Notes under the pieces: model-generated
What the model saw: the letters and a program-made list of their open reading frames with translations, nothing else
What the model was told of the DNA's origin: nothing
The model's database searches: none
In this document: piece by piece, positions 15,101-31,939 of the stretch
How positions within the stretch are numbered: the stretch's first letter is position 1
Layout of the letters: each line of letters opens with the position of its first letter
Translations under genes and position numbers: made by a program
Origin: Gymnogyps californianus
Taxonomy: Eukaryota > Chordata > Aves > Accipitriformes > Cathartidae
DNA length: 64,000 nt
Direction of reading: 5' to 3'
Assembly (NCBI RefSeq): GCF_018139145.2
Contig: NC_059481.1
Span: 4,142,368-4,206,367 of the forward strand

Positions 15101-18100
15101 TCCTACAAACTAACTTATTCTACAGTAAGCATCAGTGCTTTTCCTCCTTTAAGTTTACAATTTTTCCCCAAACAAATCTAGTCACATCACAATATTTTGG
15201 TAGCTAGTGACAATTCTAACTGCAAGTCATATTTATATTGCAGCAGACAGGAAAAAGTGGAACAAGATCATGTTTAATATTAACTACACAGATCTCTCTC
15301 TGTCTAAGCCTCCCTTTACATTTTAGAGAATCTCCCACCACTACTTCATTAAGCAGAAAAGATATCTAATATATTAAATGAAGTATAAAATGTAAGTTTT
15401 ATTTCTGTACTGCTTCCCCCCTCCCTTTAAAAGGATTGCGAGTCATACTTTCTGTATGGTCTTCAATTTTTTTGCCTACTTTTCCTTCTATGCTTTAGCA
15501 GTTGCCAAGAATCCAATCACTAACAGTCAAGCATTTAGTTAACAGTAAGCATTTAGAAAGATCAAAATCATCTTTACTAGAATTTCTGTAAGTCAAAGCA
15601 GGATTACTAACTCTACTCAACTTACTGAACAAAAGTCAGAAAAGCCAGCTATTACATTCTGTACTTCCTACAAGTATCTTTTTCTCCCCTGTTTAAAAAA
15701 TAAAGCCAAAGCCCATCACTACACCTACAAGCATGGAAAAGGTGGCTATTCTTGACCATTTCTTGTCGGTAGTTTTTTTGCAAAATTTTTTTGCTTTCTT
15801 TTGTGCAGAGGTTGTCTTGCAATTTCAAAGGCTGAGAGTACAAAAGTGACAGCCTTGTATTTCTATCACTGTGTATTAATACATGCCTGGCAGCTGCTAG
15901 CTGCTGCAGGAACTTTTATGATTTTTCATTGACTCCTGGACTTTCAAGTTATTGGGAGGATTTCTGCCTTCTCTCTTACCTAGCACATCAATCTCCTGCC
16001 AACCAGTAGCAAAATAAAATGGCATATTGCGGACATGAAACTGTCAAGGATTTTGAACTGCAATATTGCTTAGCACTTACCATATGAACAGAGGTACAAC
16101 AGCTGCATATAGAAAGCAGGGAAGATGTTTCTTACATTCAACTCAAATTTAAAAGATTAAAGTTTCCAGCTTGATAATTGGAAAGTAGAATTAAACTATC
16201 CCCTAATAGCTTAGCATCAAGAGATAATTACGGCTCATATTAATGCATTTACAAGTTTGATTAATAACAGCATAATATACTGCCATGTAGTTTGTAACTA
16301 ATCAAGAAATAGATACAATCAACTACGGACTAACGGTCAGTCTTTAGATTAAGAGCTAACTGGAGCACAAACCATTCCTTTCTGAATACCTGTGCTATGG
16401 ATTCTATCGTAAATACACAAAATATGCCAAAGAGCTTCCTGAACTCTGTAGTGAAGCTATTGCCAGCAGTAGTCTCCTGATTAACAGCCACCTATAGTGC
16501 TAACGTTACAGGTCTGTGGCATGGCACAGCATTTCCTCATGAGTTCATTGACACTAATATTCTCCATTCAGCTTTCAGCAGACAGAAAACTGTGATCCTT
16601 CTCACTGCCCAACAGCTAGGGTACATGAAAAGGCTGCCTCATGTCAGGCTGCCTCAGGGTAAAAATTCTGATCACTCTGAAGCCAGGTAGACGACTTCTG
16701 TAACAGATCCAGGATTTTGTCATTTCTCTTTATACCACTTTCAACCATTGCATCATTTTCATTGACTGTTGACCTGTCAGTAAGGACTGAAGATGGACTG
16801 TGAAGACAGCACTGAGGAATGCTGAATGCCAGCAGCAGAAAGTGTGTATACAAGTGCGGATAGTGCAAGGAGTAAAAGGTAGAACAAGTATGCAGAATCT
16901 TAAAAGTAGAACCATTTATTCATATAGATTTAGACGGTATGCATCATGGAAGTAAACACAAATCCACAATTTATGTAAATAAGACTTTTATGCAAATAAG
17001 ACACAGGCCTTGGGCTTCTCACAAGTTGCCAGTGCAGCCCTGGGTGCTGCAGAAGTTGCGCACTGGCATTACCTTCTGCCCCAGTAGAATTTTGCTCATG
17101 TAGCTCGATTCTAGTCTTGGATACCCTGGAACATACAATCCTATGGCTCATAGAGATCAGATACTCTGTTCAGAAATCAGATACTCTGCTCAAAAACAGA
17201 GTAGGAGATTTCAGAACATAAACTATCATACAAAAATCAGGCTTTACCATTCTGAAAAGTGGGAAACCATGCAAGTACTTCCTTCCGCAGTTCCTTCTAC
17301 AAATCAACACAGACATTTCTCCACAAATCAATGCTCATGTTTTTCTTCCTAAGAATCTCAAAAGAAAGCACAAAATATTTTAAGAGAAAAATCGCAAGAA
17401 ACCCATATAAGCAGGAAGGTTTGCAGCTTCCTGTTGGGCAGGGAGAAGGATTCGACCTGTTAAACTGTGTGGAAAACGTTTGGGTGTATGAACTCCCAAG
17501 GAAACACTATCACAGGTCTGCAGCATGGCACAGCAGTGCTATAGGTGGTTGTTAATCTCGATTCAGTTTGTACATTTGAGTCTCACCTGTTAGTTTAAGA
17601 TTCAGAGCAAGGAACAAAACTTATAATTTGATTGTATTTTAAATCAGCACATATTTTGTCTCGTCAAATCAGAGTTATTCAGGATAAAGGGTTAGTTCAC
17701 CTCCAGACTACTAACTAAAGGAAACACCAAATCCATTTACAAGCACTCTTAAAGTATCATAAAAACAAAGTCACATCCATAAATCACTTCTACTCATTAA
17801 AATTATTACTGTACCACATGCAAAGCAATACCTCTAAAATAATTTTAACTGTATGTACATGATACTGGATTCAGGTTATTATTTCCATTTGCCCTATATT
17901 TTAATAATAGGGAGCTATAATGTTTTTCATCTTCTTAATAACAAATTTAATTTTATTTTAGAGCAAACAAATTGTGAAAAGAAAATTTTATCCTCACTAC
18001 ATATGATCAGTTCTCAATGAAGGCAAAACCGTTGGCTTGTGCCAAAAGGCAAAATTTGCCTTAACGTGACTGCAGGTTATTCCATACAGTTATATACACC

Positions 18101-19589
18101 ATATAATGTAACATAATCATTTCACATAGTAATATCTTCTGTCATGATGAAAAACACTACTTTTCCAAATACTAAGACCAAGAATAATCTTTTAAATCAC
18201 ATTTAGCAATAACAAACTGAGGTTTTGTATGTTGAATTAAAACGAGATGTCAATACAATTTTGTATTTGCTTGTAAATATTGCAGTTATGACTTCAAGAC
18301 GTTTTGCAAAACTCTTAGCAAGGTACCCATAAATTACATAAAAGCAATGTTTTGAAATAACTATTTCTAAATAATTCTTTGAAAGAGCATTGATTTTGCT
18401 CCTTTAATCTTTGTGTAATTTTATAAACACTTCAGCTTCACATGCTATTTTACATCCTTCAACTCTGAAAGTTACATCCTGATTGAATTATGAGACTGAC
18501 TCTTTTGAAGTCAAAGAAATAACGCATGACCAAACTAAAAAGAATTTTGTTATAAATTCTTAAGAGGGACATTTTTATGCGCAGCCAGATCCATATGCGA
18601 TATTGCAATTATTAAAATACATTCTTTAAATTTACCTCCATTGCAGCTGCAAATGCAAAGAGCATGCACAAATCTGCAATCGTACCTCGTCTGAGCAAGT
18701 GAGCAGAGCAAAAACTGAAAGCTATGACACTTCAGATCTTCCAAGCGTTATATTTTCATTTAAAAAGTGTAACAACTACATAATGAAATGTGTGGTAGTC
18801 AAGATTGATGTGCACCTGACAAGCCGTAGTTTGGCAAAGGCACTTTTCCCCTCTTCTGTGAAAGGGGCAGCTCTAGTGAGCCCGTTTGACCACGGTCTCT
18901 GTGGCTCACGTTCATTTTTTTAAAAAGTAGCAGAAGTCCTGCAATCCCTACCTCAGCACTCCTCAGCGACCGCCAGAACCCCGCTTCACCTTGAAATCAG
19001 CCTTATTTTAGCCTTGTCTTGGCAAAAGTTGATGGCGCGGAAAACGAAGCGTGATGCGTGGCGGTCTCAACCCCGGCAGCATTTCCCCACACACGCAAAA
19101 ACCCGCCTCATTTTTCCACACGAAACGCGCTCTCCTCCTGCCCGCGCTCCCGCCACTCCCAGCTGCCCGCCGGAGCCGGGCTCAGACGGAGGAGCGGAAC
19201 AGCCACGGGAGGCAGCGGCGGCCCGGCAGACCCCTGCGCTCTGGTACAACCTCCCCCTATCCCCGGCGGCGAGCTAGCCCCGCACAACGGCGGGTTTACA
19301 CGAAAGCCGGGGTGCAAGAGGGCTCGTAACTCCCAGCTGACTGTGCCCTCCCCTCCGACACCCTCCCAGCTTCTCGCTGAACCGCCTGCCTGCCACCCAC
19401 CTCTCCCCAGCGGCCCCGGCAGGGCGTCCCGTCGGCCCTCACCCACACGGGGCCACCCCCAGGCGCCTTACCCGCGTAAGGGGCGCGGGCGGCGGGGCCG
19501 GCTCCGGGCTGGCCGAGAAAGGGCGCGAAGATGCAGGTGAGGAAGAGCAGGGGGCGGCCGCAGCGCAGCCAGGCTCCGAGCTCCACCAT
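2949..19589 (-). CDS. CHRNA5: CHRNA5, neuronal nicotinic acetylcholine receptor subunit alpha-5 (6 coding exons)
   Basis: This is an accessory subunit of pentameric acetylcholine-gated cation channels in the neuronal plasma membrane. Exons 19472-19589, 9491-9642, 8586-8630, 7036-7145, 5206-6037 and 2949-3110 join in phase to 472 aa (human about 468). A hydrophobic signal peptide occupies roughly residues 1-30. The Cys-loop is C174-C188 with an N-glycosylation site at N187, and the vicinal cysteines typical of alpha subunits are C238-C239. M1 is near 255-278, M2 near 286-306, M3 near 319-340 and M4 near 435-455. Exon sizes of 152, 45 and 110 nt equal those I know for the mammalian gene. The start has a good GCCATGG context. 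In mammals this subunit assembles with alpha3/beta4 or alpha4/beta2. Intron 1 is 9.8 kb. I saw no frameshift or stop. Confidence 0.96.
3485..3596. repeat. A/C-rich low-complexity tract
   Basis: An imperfect run of A-tracts, a C14-like block and AAACC-type units lies in CHRNA5 intron 5. It is simple sequence with no coding sense. Confidence 0.8.
4585..4672 (-). mobile_element. CR1 LINE 3'-end fragment
   Basis: Reading plus to minus, the stretch resembles the reversed 3' end of CR1 (GGCTAGAAAAGA ... GTCATCTAGTCCA), the familiar 'gaaaagacct ... atctagtcca' signature. It is short and diverged and lies in CHRNA5 intron 5. Confidence 0.55.
5206..6037 (-). CDS. CHRNA5: CHRNA5 coding exon 5 (Cys-loop, C-loop, M1-M3, cytoplasmic loop)
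   Basis: This large exon of 832 nt has its acceptor at 6038-6039 and a GTGAG donor at 5205-5201. It carries the Cys-loop, the vicinal cysteines in DGCCWYPF, M1, the pore-lining M2 with GEKI at its inner end, M3 and most of the M3-M4 loop. The residue matching human Asp398 (variant rs16969968 in people) is Asp402 here, codon 5257-5259, in the context [11 protein letters not shown]. Confidence 0.97.
7036..7145 (-). CDS. CHRNA5: CHRNA5 coding exon 4
   Basis: The exon is 110 nt with a CACAG acceptor and a GTAAG donor. It encodes [14 protein letters not shown] through IPDIVLYDN, part of the extracellular ligand-binding domain (WNP and WxPD motifs of the Cys-loop family). It ends in phase 2, splitting Asn142. 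Confidence 0.96.
8586..8630 (-). CDS. CHRNA5: CHRNA5 coding exon 3 (45 nt)
   Basis: This small 15-codon exon encodes [15 protein letters not shown], a beta-strand stretch typical of nicotinic receptor subunits. The acceptor is TTATAG and the donor GTACG. Both flanking introns are phase 0, so skipping it would keep the frame. Confidence 0.95.
9491..9642 (-). CDS. CHRNA5: CHRNA5 coding exon 2
   Basis: The exon is 152 nt with acceptor TATAG at 9643-9644 and donor GTATG at 9490. It encodes the N-terminal helix and first strands of the extracellular domain, including [19 protein letters not shown] and [11 protein letters not shown]. The first two bases complete Gly40, which is split with exon 1. 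Confidence 0.95.
11215..11480 (+). mobile_element. Old LINE (CR1/L3-like) 3' fragment
   Basis: The order of motifs (AGAGATTTAAAAGATT, TTTGGAGAGGAGG, CTCATAAAGAAGGCAAAAGAAAC, then TTAGACATTG) resembles the conserved 3' part of old amniote CR1-type elements. Divergence is high and the call rests on recall of consensus wording only. Confidence 0.4.
16479..16617 (+). repeat. Left arm of an imperfect inverted repeat
   Basis: This arm starts GATTAACAGCCACCTATAG and ends near ATCCTTCTCACTGCCCAACAG. Its reverse complement matches 17429-17557 in several ordered blocks. It lies within CHRNA5 intron 1. It could be a terminal repeat of an old DNA transposon, or two opposed copies of one repeat. Confidence 0.7.
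17156..17195. repeat. Two-copy ~20 bp near-tandem duplication
   Basis: GATCAGATACTCTGTTCAGA is followed directly by AATCAGATACTCTGCTCAAA. It lies in CHRNA5 intron 1 between the two inverted-repeat arms. Confidence 0.7.
17429..17557 (-). repeat. Right arm of an imperfect inverted repeat
   Basis: Reverse-complemented, this arm reads GATTAACAACCACCTATAG, then a CTG-TG-CATG core, then TTTCCTTGGGAGTTCAT, then ATCCTTCTCCCTGCCCAACAG. These blocks occur in the same order in the left arm at 16479-16617. The spacer is about 0.8 kb. Confidence 0.7.
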
Positions 19590-20220
19590 GGCTGGGGCAC
19601 GGCCCCCGCTGCCTCAGCGCCCCGCGGCGAGGACAGGGCGCAGCGACGGGGCGCCGCTCCTACCGGGCGCCGCTGGCCACGCCCCGCCGGGAAGCCATGA
19701 GGGGGCGCGAGGGGCGGGAGAGGAACGCGCGCGGCGGCGGGAACCGTTAGAATGGTTGGCGCGTTGCGGGGGGCGGCGGCGCGAGCCTCAGCAGCGGCCT
19801 CGGTAAGGCATCGTCCCGGGTCGTTTTTCCCGGCGGCCGGTCCCGGGGGTACCGACTCGGGGCCCCGCGCCGTGTGGGAGACGTGTGGGGCTGGCCGGAC
19901 AATCCTACCGCTAGTCGCTGGCTGCGTTGCCTCAGCGGCCCTGCTTCGGGCGGGTAATGGCCATCGCCTCCCCCTCGGGCTGTCAGGAGAAGTTCCCTGT
20001 GAGGGAGGCAGGTGCTACGGGAAGGAGCTAACTAGCAGGTACCCCGGAGGGAAAGCTGGGGCGATCCCGCTGAGCGCCGTACCCAGAGGCGCCCCTCACG
20101 CACCGTCCCGTCGCTTCCAGAGTTAAAGAAAAGGCTGCCAGAGGCGCAGGTGCGGACCAGGTAGGCGGTGAGCCGGGGTCGCTGCTTCTGCCTCTCGAGC
20201 GACCTGCCGTGCCTCACTGA
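18950..20220. promoter_or_regulatory. CHRNA5: CpG island and promoter region of CHRNA5
   Basis: A sharp switch to GC- and CpG-rich sequence surrounds the CHRNA5 start codon. GC-box-like motifs (for example GGGGCGGG near 19711) lie upstream of the ATG and there is no clear TATA box. A plus-strand splice donor inside the island (after 19802) suggests divergent transcription. Open frames of 60-160 codons here on both strands are CpG-island artefacts. Confidence 0.75.
19472..19589 (-). CDS. CHRNA5: CHRNA5 coding exon 1 (start and signal peptide)
   Basis: The ATG at 19587-19589 sits in a GCCATGG context. The exon encodes [19 protein letters not shown] and continues through a GC-rich, alanine/proline-rich signal region to residue 39. 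The donor GTAAGG is at 19471. One base of the Gly40 codon joins exon 2 in phase. It lies inside the CpG island. Confidence 0.92.
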
Positions 20221-23200
20221 AACGCGCCAGCAGCAGCTGCAATGTAAACGTTAAATAGCAATGGTAAATCCACCTGGGTCAACATTTGTTTCTTTTAAAC
20301 TATGTTTTTGGGAGGGTATAAGTTTAAGTTAATTTTAGTGAAAAGGAAAATGTTAAACAAACTATTAACTTCCATTCCATATAAAACACTCAGTAGGTTT
20401 TTTTTAAGTTTCTAAATCAGAATGTTTTGGAACTTTTAATCAAAATAGATAAACTGATCCAAGCTAAAAAGACCTAGGGTATTTCCATCTTTATGTATAT
20501 TACAGATATATAACATATATCATGAATACTCTGTACAAAAAAAAAACCCACCTTTTTTTCTACATCAGATAAATAAAAAGCTGTTACGAAAGACAACTTT
20601 AAATGGACCAACTGTGAAATATAATTAGTGATTTTTCCTAAATCATCCTAATGGAAATGTACAGTGTACACATTGCCACAGAAAATAGAAGCAGCTGGCA
20701 TTAATGCATTTTTTACATTTAAGATGCTGTTTAAGATTTTTACAGCGAGAAAAGGTTTGGAAAGTAGGGCTAAATGGCTTTACACAGTGTTAATCAGCTG
20801 CTACATGAAAAGTGCTAGATACCAGATTCCTCAGAAAAATGGGCCTTATTCAACTCAAATAATTTTAGCAACTTTGTACCTTCCTAAAATGAGCATTACC
20901 CGAAGTAGTAATTTCATTAAGCACGTTGTCAATGATCAAAATTCTTTTATATCAAGTGTTCATTTTATAGAAAAATAGTGCATCTCTTTGTGTAAATCAT
21001 TAATCTTTTCGATGACGAAAACAGAGTACTTAAGCATTTCAATCCCTAATTGAATATTAATCTTCAATCTTAATTTTTAAACTCATGTTTTTCTGTATTG
21101 TCTTACCCTGCATCCATATTTAGGTTGTGCATGTCTCTGCAAGACATAATGCAGTTAGTACAAGCCATCCGAAGAAAGGCTGCTTACACAGTAGTTTCCT
21201 CCAGCACACTTCTAGTGACATGTTGTATTGATTTGAATGCTCTGCAGTAAATACGGTCATTTTATATATTGAGAATCCATTTGTATACTGCATGTCCTCC
21301 ACAATCGAAATAGATATGTGTTAAAGGATGCAGTGTGTGACTCTTATTTTGAAATGCTCAGTGTGTATGCAGTGGTCAGCCCAATTTAGAGTAAATAAAA
21401 ATATATTTTAGCCCAAAGCATGGCACAAAAAAACCTATTTTATTCTTTTGTGATACACTGGAGTTCTAATGTTTTCTGAGCGCTCCAAAAATTACTGGGT
21501 AATGTTTCTACTGAAATTGCAAGTCTGTAGTTTTTGATGACAACTGGTCCACCACTGCACTGCACCTGGTGTTCCTAACATAAGGCTAACACATAAAATC
21601 TATATTTCTGTTAACAGCGTATGTGCATTGCAGTAAATGCATTTTAGAGCCATAATGTCTAGTTAACTGTTAAACATTGTTGCCACTCGAATATGCAGGA
21701 CATAGCAAACTGGTTTTATTATGTAACTATGAATTTGTTTGCAGCTGGGTCCTAGCTAGGCAAAACAGATGCTGTAAGATATAAAAGGATTAAACTGTCT
21801 CTGTTACATGCCCAACATTTTGCTAAATATTTTATGTAGCATCATCTGGCACACATTAATTATGTGGTATTATTACTGTTTTAGAAAATAGTAGTTATAA
21901 ATAAGAAGCCATTTTTCCCTGCTGCTTTGAACTTGGAGCAAAACGTTAATACTAATAGCAGCATGTTAAGTTTAATATTTATCATTAAGTGAAAGCCTAA
22001 ACAATTACATGAGTAATGTCTGCTATCTTTCAAAGGGTCCCTCTCAGCAGGAGTTGACATCTGAAGGTCCCCACTAAAGTATGTTCTGAGAATCTCCAGT
22101 AAATTGGCTGATGGCAGCTTTTACTGTGCACTGAAGAGTACTTAACTGGAAAGCCAAATGCCAAATTAATCACAGATTAAAATAGCAAGCTGCTCAGTTC
22201 TCTTTGTAAAATCAGAAATAGTCTAAGAATTTTTTTGTGAAGCTGAATTTTCTCCAGATTAAAGCCAAGAGCTATATAACAAGTGAAGGGTACTCTCAGA
22301 TCAAGTTATTTTAGCATTTTTTCATATTGTAATAGAAATAACTGCAATTAAAACTTCAAAACAAGGACAACTTTTACTACAGAAAAACTGTAATGGAAAA
22401 GATTCTTTAAAGAAAATGAAAGACATTTAAGTAAGTCCTAGAATCTCATCTAGTCTGAAGCTATATCATTCCTTTCACGTATGAAGTACCTGAGTGCATT
22501 AACTTCTTGGACTTCGATGCCTTGTATACACTTTAGCTATGTTATCTATGTATCACATACAGTTCTGTGGCCTCTAAAACCATTAATTTGAACACATTAT
22601 AATCATTAATATATTCGTTCTCACAATACAGTGGAGAAGTATTGTCCCTAATTTTAAGATTATGAACAGAAAGAATAAATAATTACCTTGGGAATCCATA
22701 ACAAAACAGAAGCAGCAGTCAAATTTAACATAAGTCCTTTGTTTATCATCTTAATTTGGGTGCTTTTATAACTCTGACAAGTAAAAATATTTGGATGAAC
22801 AGGGAAGCATACCTAAAGGAATCTTCTGTCTTCCAGTACACAATACAATAAGCCACATCAGAAGCAGTCTTAGAAGTTAATTTGACTTTATTTGAACAGA
22901 ATACAGTCATCTAGAAAACAAGCTAACTCTCTTTTTTAAACAGACAGATGCAAGAGACAGCACAGGTATTACTGGAGAAGCAGTAGTTTCATTATCTCTT
23001 AAACTACTTAGAATAACAAAACACATTACAATTTATTAGGACAATCTATTTGTGAATTCTTGCCCTAAAAAGTTCTATCATGCACTCAAATGAGATATAA
23101 ACTATCCAGTCTTTAAGTTTACTAACATCATATTATGCAAACAGTTTCAAGTAAATACTTTTACCTAATTTGAAAAAATCTGTCACCTTCCACAGCACCA

Positions 23201-25006
23201 CATGAAGTTCTGGTGTTAAAATAACATTTAATCCACAGCAATAGCTAAATATTTGAAATACTTATGTAATACACCGTAAACTCTACATAAACACTACATA
23301 CACCAAAAAAACATACAAAGAACAGGAAGATCATTTTGATTAGCAAAGACAACTCAAATGTATCGCCAAAATCATTTTTCTGTTCTTACGACTTATCCCC
23401 AAACCACTCCCAGAAAAGGCACAGATAGTGGTGATTTTTTTTTTGATTTTTTTTTTTTTTTAGCACACAAAGCCAGAATCAACACAATAGGCCTATGCAG
23501 TCAAACACTGCTCTATTTCTAGGAAAAACGGGTAAGGAACTTGCATTAGCGTAAGGATGTCCCAGGAAGATTCTAGTCAATGAAAGATCTCCAGCATCTG
23601 CTTACTGTCCTAGGTTCAAATGCAGAAAAGAATCAGAAATTAAACGTAGTTTAGCAGAACTTTACTGTACATCTTGGATATGAGTGCCAGCTAGAGTTAC
23701 TTACCTATTTCAAGGCACTACTGAGGCTCATCTCAATCAGCTATTAATGGCACTCAGTACAGATGGCATTTTTTAAATTAAATTGGCAATTATTGTTCAA
23801 AGATTATACTCACAAATTATTTGACAATACTTTGGGTAAACAAAACCTTTAAATAAATAAATCTTTTAAAATGTAGTGTAACTGCACAACTTATCACAAT
23901 GCTTCAATACATAATGGAGTACAGATCAGAAAATTATTTAAATCATTCTGACTTTTGATTATTACAGTATTTGAAAAGTTCTCCTTTACCAGCAAATGAT
24001 GCAGTGTTTGACAAAGAAATGCTATTGGTAATTCTTTAAACAAAAATCCAAATATATTTGTTATCCCCTTTGTTAGAAACAGAAGCATTTAAGAAAAAAT
24101 ATTTTAACAAATCTATATCCTAAGCTATCTAATATACTTCTACCAGTACACTAAACAAATTGCCTTGCATGATTTATATACATTGACGAACCCAGATTCA
24201 GATGCTCTAATGGTTTCCTAGAAGACAGAAAGCATTGCTGGAGTCTATCATGTTTAGTTTCAAGTGATCTTTGAGAAGTTAGAAAAAACTCCATTTTGGC
24301 ATTGCTGCTTTTAGGGCATATTCCAAGTACTTCTATAACCATCATCAGTGATCTAGAAATCTGCAAAAGATGCTGATATATTGCATTCATGGTATCAAAA
24401 AATAAGAAGATTGAGCACTGAATTTTCTACATAAAAATGGAGCTTGAGGTATTTATACAACCCTTTATAATGGAGACTAAATCTTACCCATTGCATGTTG
24501 TCTGCAACTATTCAGGACTTGTTACATGAAATACCATTCCTATGTTATTATTTGGAAGATCTACTGTTGCACAAGGTGCAAATAAAACTCAGTCTAACTT
24601 TTATTAGCTATAAAATTTGAATACTAACAAAGTACTAAGTTCAGTACAAAAGACTAAAGCAATTGGCCTGCACTGAGACTTAGAAAATTAACAAGCAGGT
24701 CCTGCAGCCTGCACAGAACCCATCCCACCCCACACTGCTCTCTGTACAGAGGTTGCCAAAGTGAGTGCAGTACATCTACGCAAGCTGCAGCACAGACACT
24801 TCAAGTCAGATTCCTTCCCTCTGTTCTCAACAGTGAATCTTACAGCAATGAGCTCAAAAATGGGTTTTGTTGAGACTAAGGGTAATTTCTGGCCATGTTG
24901 ACAAAGTACATTTTATCAGTCAAAAATGTCTGGGATAGATTAAAAATAATAAAACACTGTATGGATTCACTGTTTCTTTAAATGGTCATATCAAATCCTT
25001 TGGGGT

Positions 25007-25060
25007 AAAAAAAAAAAAAAAACCAACCCCAAAAAAACCCCACCAAACCAAAACCAAAAA
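25007..25060. repeat. A/C-rich simple tract
   Basis: An A-run is followed by AACC- and AAAACCCC-type units in the PSMA4-CHRNA5 intergenic region. Confidence 0.8.
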
Positions 25061-26027
25061 GCTGCAAGATAGCCACAATCCAGGGTTGGCACAAAGGGGC
25101 TGGATCACTAGTGTCACAGTTTGAAATTCAGCAGGTAAGGCCTCTCATTTAAGCATGTCACTCGAGTGAGCTTTTCAATTTGCTTTAGATAACTGAAAGG
25201 GTGCAAAATAATTTTCAATAACTTGTTTTCATCTCCTCTATTAAATCCATATTTTTTTTTCAGAACTAGAAGAGATTTTTGTTAATCTGAAAAACATTAT
25301 TTTGCATTCAGTATAGGGACAATCAGAACAAAAATTACTGTAATTTCTAATTCATGCACAAATATTACAATTTCTCAAGTAGTTAACTGGTTAGTTTTCT
25401 AGACTGTTGTCTGTCAGAGAAGGGAACTGAATTCTCTGGGGAAGTATCAGCAACACTAAAGTAAATATATAACATCTCAATTTCCTTTCAGGATAAAATG
25501 TAAAATAGACAACATGGCCTAAAATCATGCACTATTTTATTTACTATTTGCATTTTGACAAGATAACTTAGCATTTTCACGTGGCCTTTGTAAAATGTCT
25601 TTCTAGTTTGTGTGAATATAGCTAGTGTTATATGATTAATTTCTTAGAAAACACATGCACTCATGAAAGGCTATGATAAACTGAACACATTTGCTACAGG
25701 GCATGTTTAAAACACTACTGCTTGCAAGACCATCAGTTTGACATAGCCTGTTATAGAACAAAATAGGCCAAAATTAAAACTTGGCATGCCAGCACACTTT
25801 ACTTCTGTATTTGTGAAATGATTTTTCAAACTTAGGAGCCCTTTTCACTACTTTAAAAGGAAAACCCACACATACACACAAAATTCTAACAATTCTAACA
25901 CCATATTTGTTCTTTACCAACTAGCATATACCGTGTTTTAATGGTTTAAAGCGATTAAATCCCTCAAGATTGTGCATATCCAGGCATTACTGAGGAAATA
26001 AAGACACCCATCACTATTCTTCTTAAA

Positions 26028-26033
26028 TTTTAT
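26028..26033 (-). terminator. PSMA4: PSMA4 poly(A) signal AATAAA
   Basis: A canonical AATAAA on the minus strand lies about 235 nt past the PSMA4 stop. It is followed by a GU-rich stretch (GTGATGGGTGTCTTT), as expected for a cleavage site near 26005-26015. Confidence 0.7.
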
Positions 26034-26266
26034 TCCATAATAAAAAATAGAAGATGAAAGAAATAGAGTGTTCAAGAATTAAAGCAATTATTGGTCAATG
26101 TAAGGAGCAGTAAACTAATTATCTGAATGATGATTAAGGACCTGGTTCATCAAAAGTAATTCTGGGTCCTCCATGGCATATTTGTAGGCTTCTACAAAAC
26201 AGAAATCCAGATTATCTTTTACTGAAGCAGGTCCTGTATTATCTACAGAACACTTGATTTCATATT

Positions 26267-31397
<5,131 letters not shown>

Positions 31398-31939
31398 CGT
31401 GCCGGAGACACGCTGCGGACAGAAGGGGAGCGGGCCTGCAAGACACCACAACGCGCGTTAATCGGCACCCAGCGCCCCGCCTCGCCCCGCGCACACGGAC
31501 ACGGACCCCGGCCCCAGCCGGAGCCCCAGAGGGCGCTGCAGCCGCGCCCGGCCCAGCGCCCCCCCACCGCGGCCGCAGTGCAGAGTCATCCTCACCGCGG
31601 CGGAAGGCGAGGGCCTCACCACCTCCCGCGGCGCGCAGAGGCGCGCCCCGCTGCCCCCAGCCCGCCCGCCCGCCCGCCCTCACTCACGGCAGGCCGGTGG
31701 GGCGCGGATCGGCCGCGGAGGGCGAGCGAATCCCGTCCGGCGGGGAAGAACCGGGCGCTACAGCCGCGCCCAAACCTTCACCGCTGCGTCGGAAATGGCC
31801 GCCGCGCCTGCGCGGTGCCGTGTGCCGGACTAGGGCGGGGCCCGGCGCCCCTTCCCCCTACCGCCGCCGGGCGGGGCTGCCGCTCGTGCCCGTGCGCGTG
31901 CCCGCTTTCCCGCCCGGAGGGTCAGCGCGCGCAGCGGCT

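Larger units (their letters stand above)
9643..19471 (-). other. CHRNA5: CHRNA5 intron 1 (9.8 kb)
   Basis: This long first intron contains no convincing coding exon on either strand. It holds an ancient LINE-like stretch (about 11215-11480), a widely spaced inverted-repeat pair (16479-16617 and 17429-17557), a near-tandem 20 bp duplication at 17156-17195 and several A/T runs. The rest is unremarkable AT-rich DNA. Confidence 0.8.
19590..26266. other. Intergenic region between PSMA4 and CHRNA5
   Basis: The first 600 bp are CpG island. The remainder is AT-rich with T-runs at 23435-23462 and an A/C-rich simple tract at 25007-25060, and I see no conserved coding exon. The right end (about 26000-26266) is PSMA4 3' UTR. 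A plus-strand noncoding RNA starting in the island would run through here, but I cannot show exons for it. Confidence 0.6.

Noticed and set aside
19058..19540. 160-codon plus-strand open frame and its overlapping partners
   Set aside because: These are CpG-island artefacts antisense to CHRNA5 exon 1.
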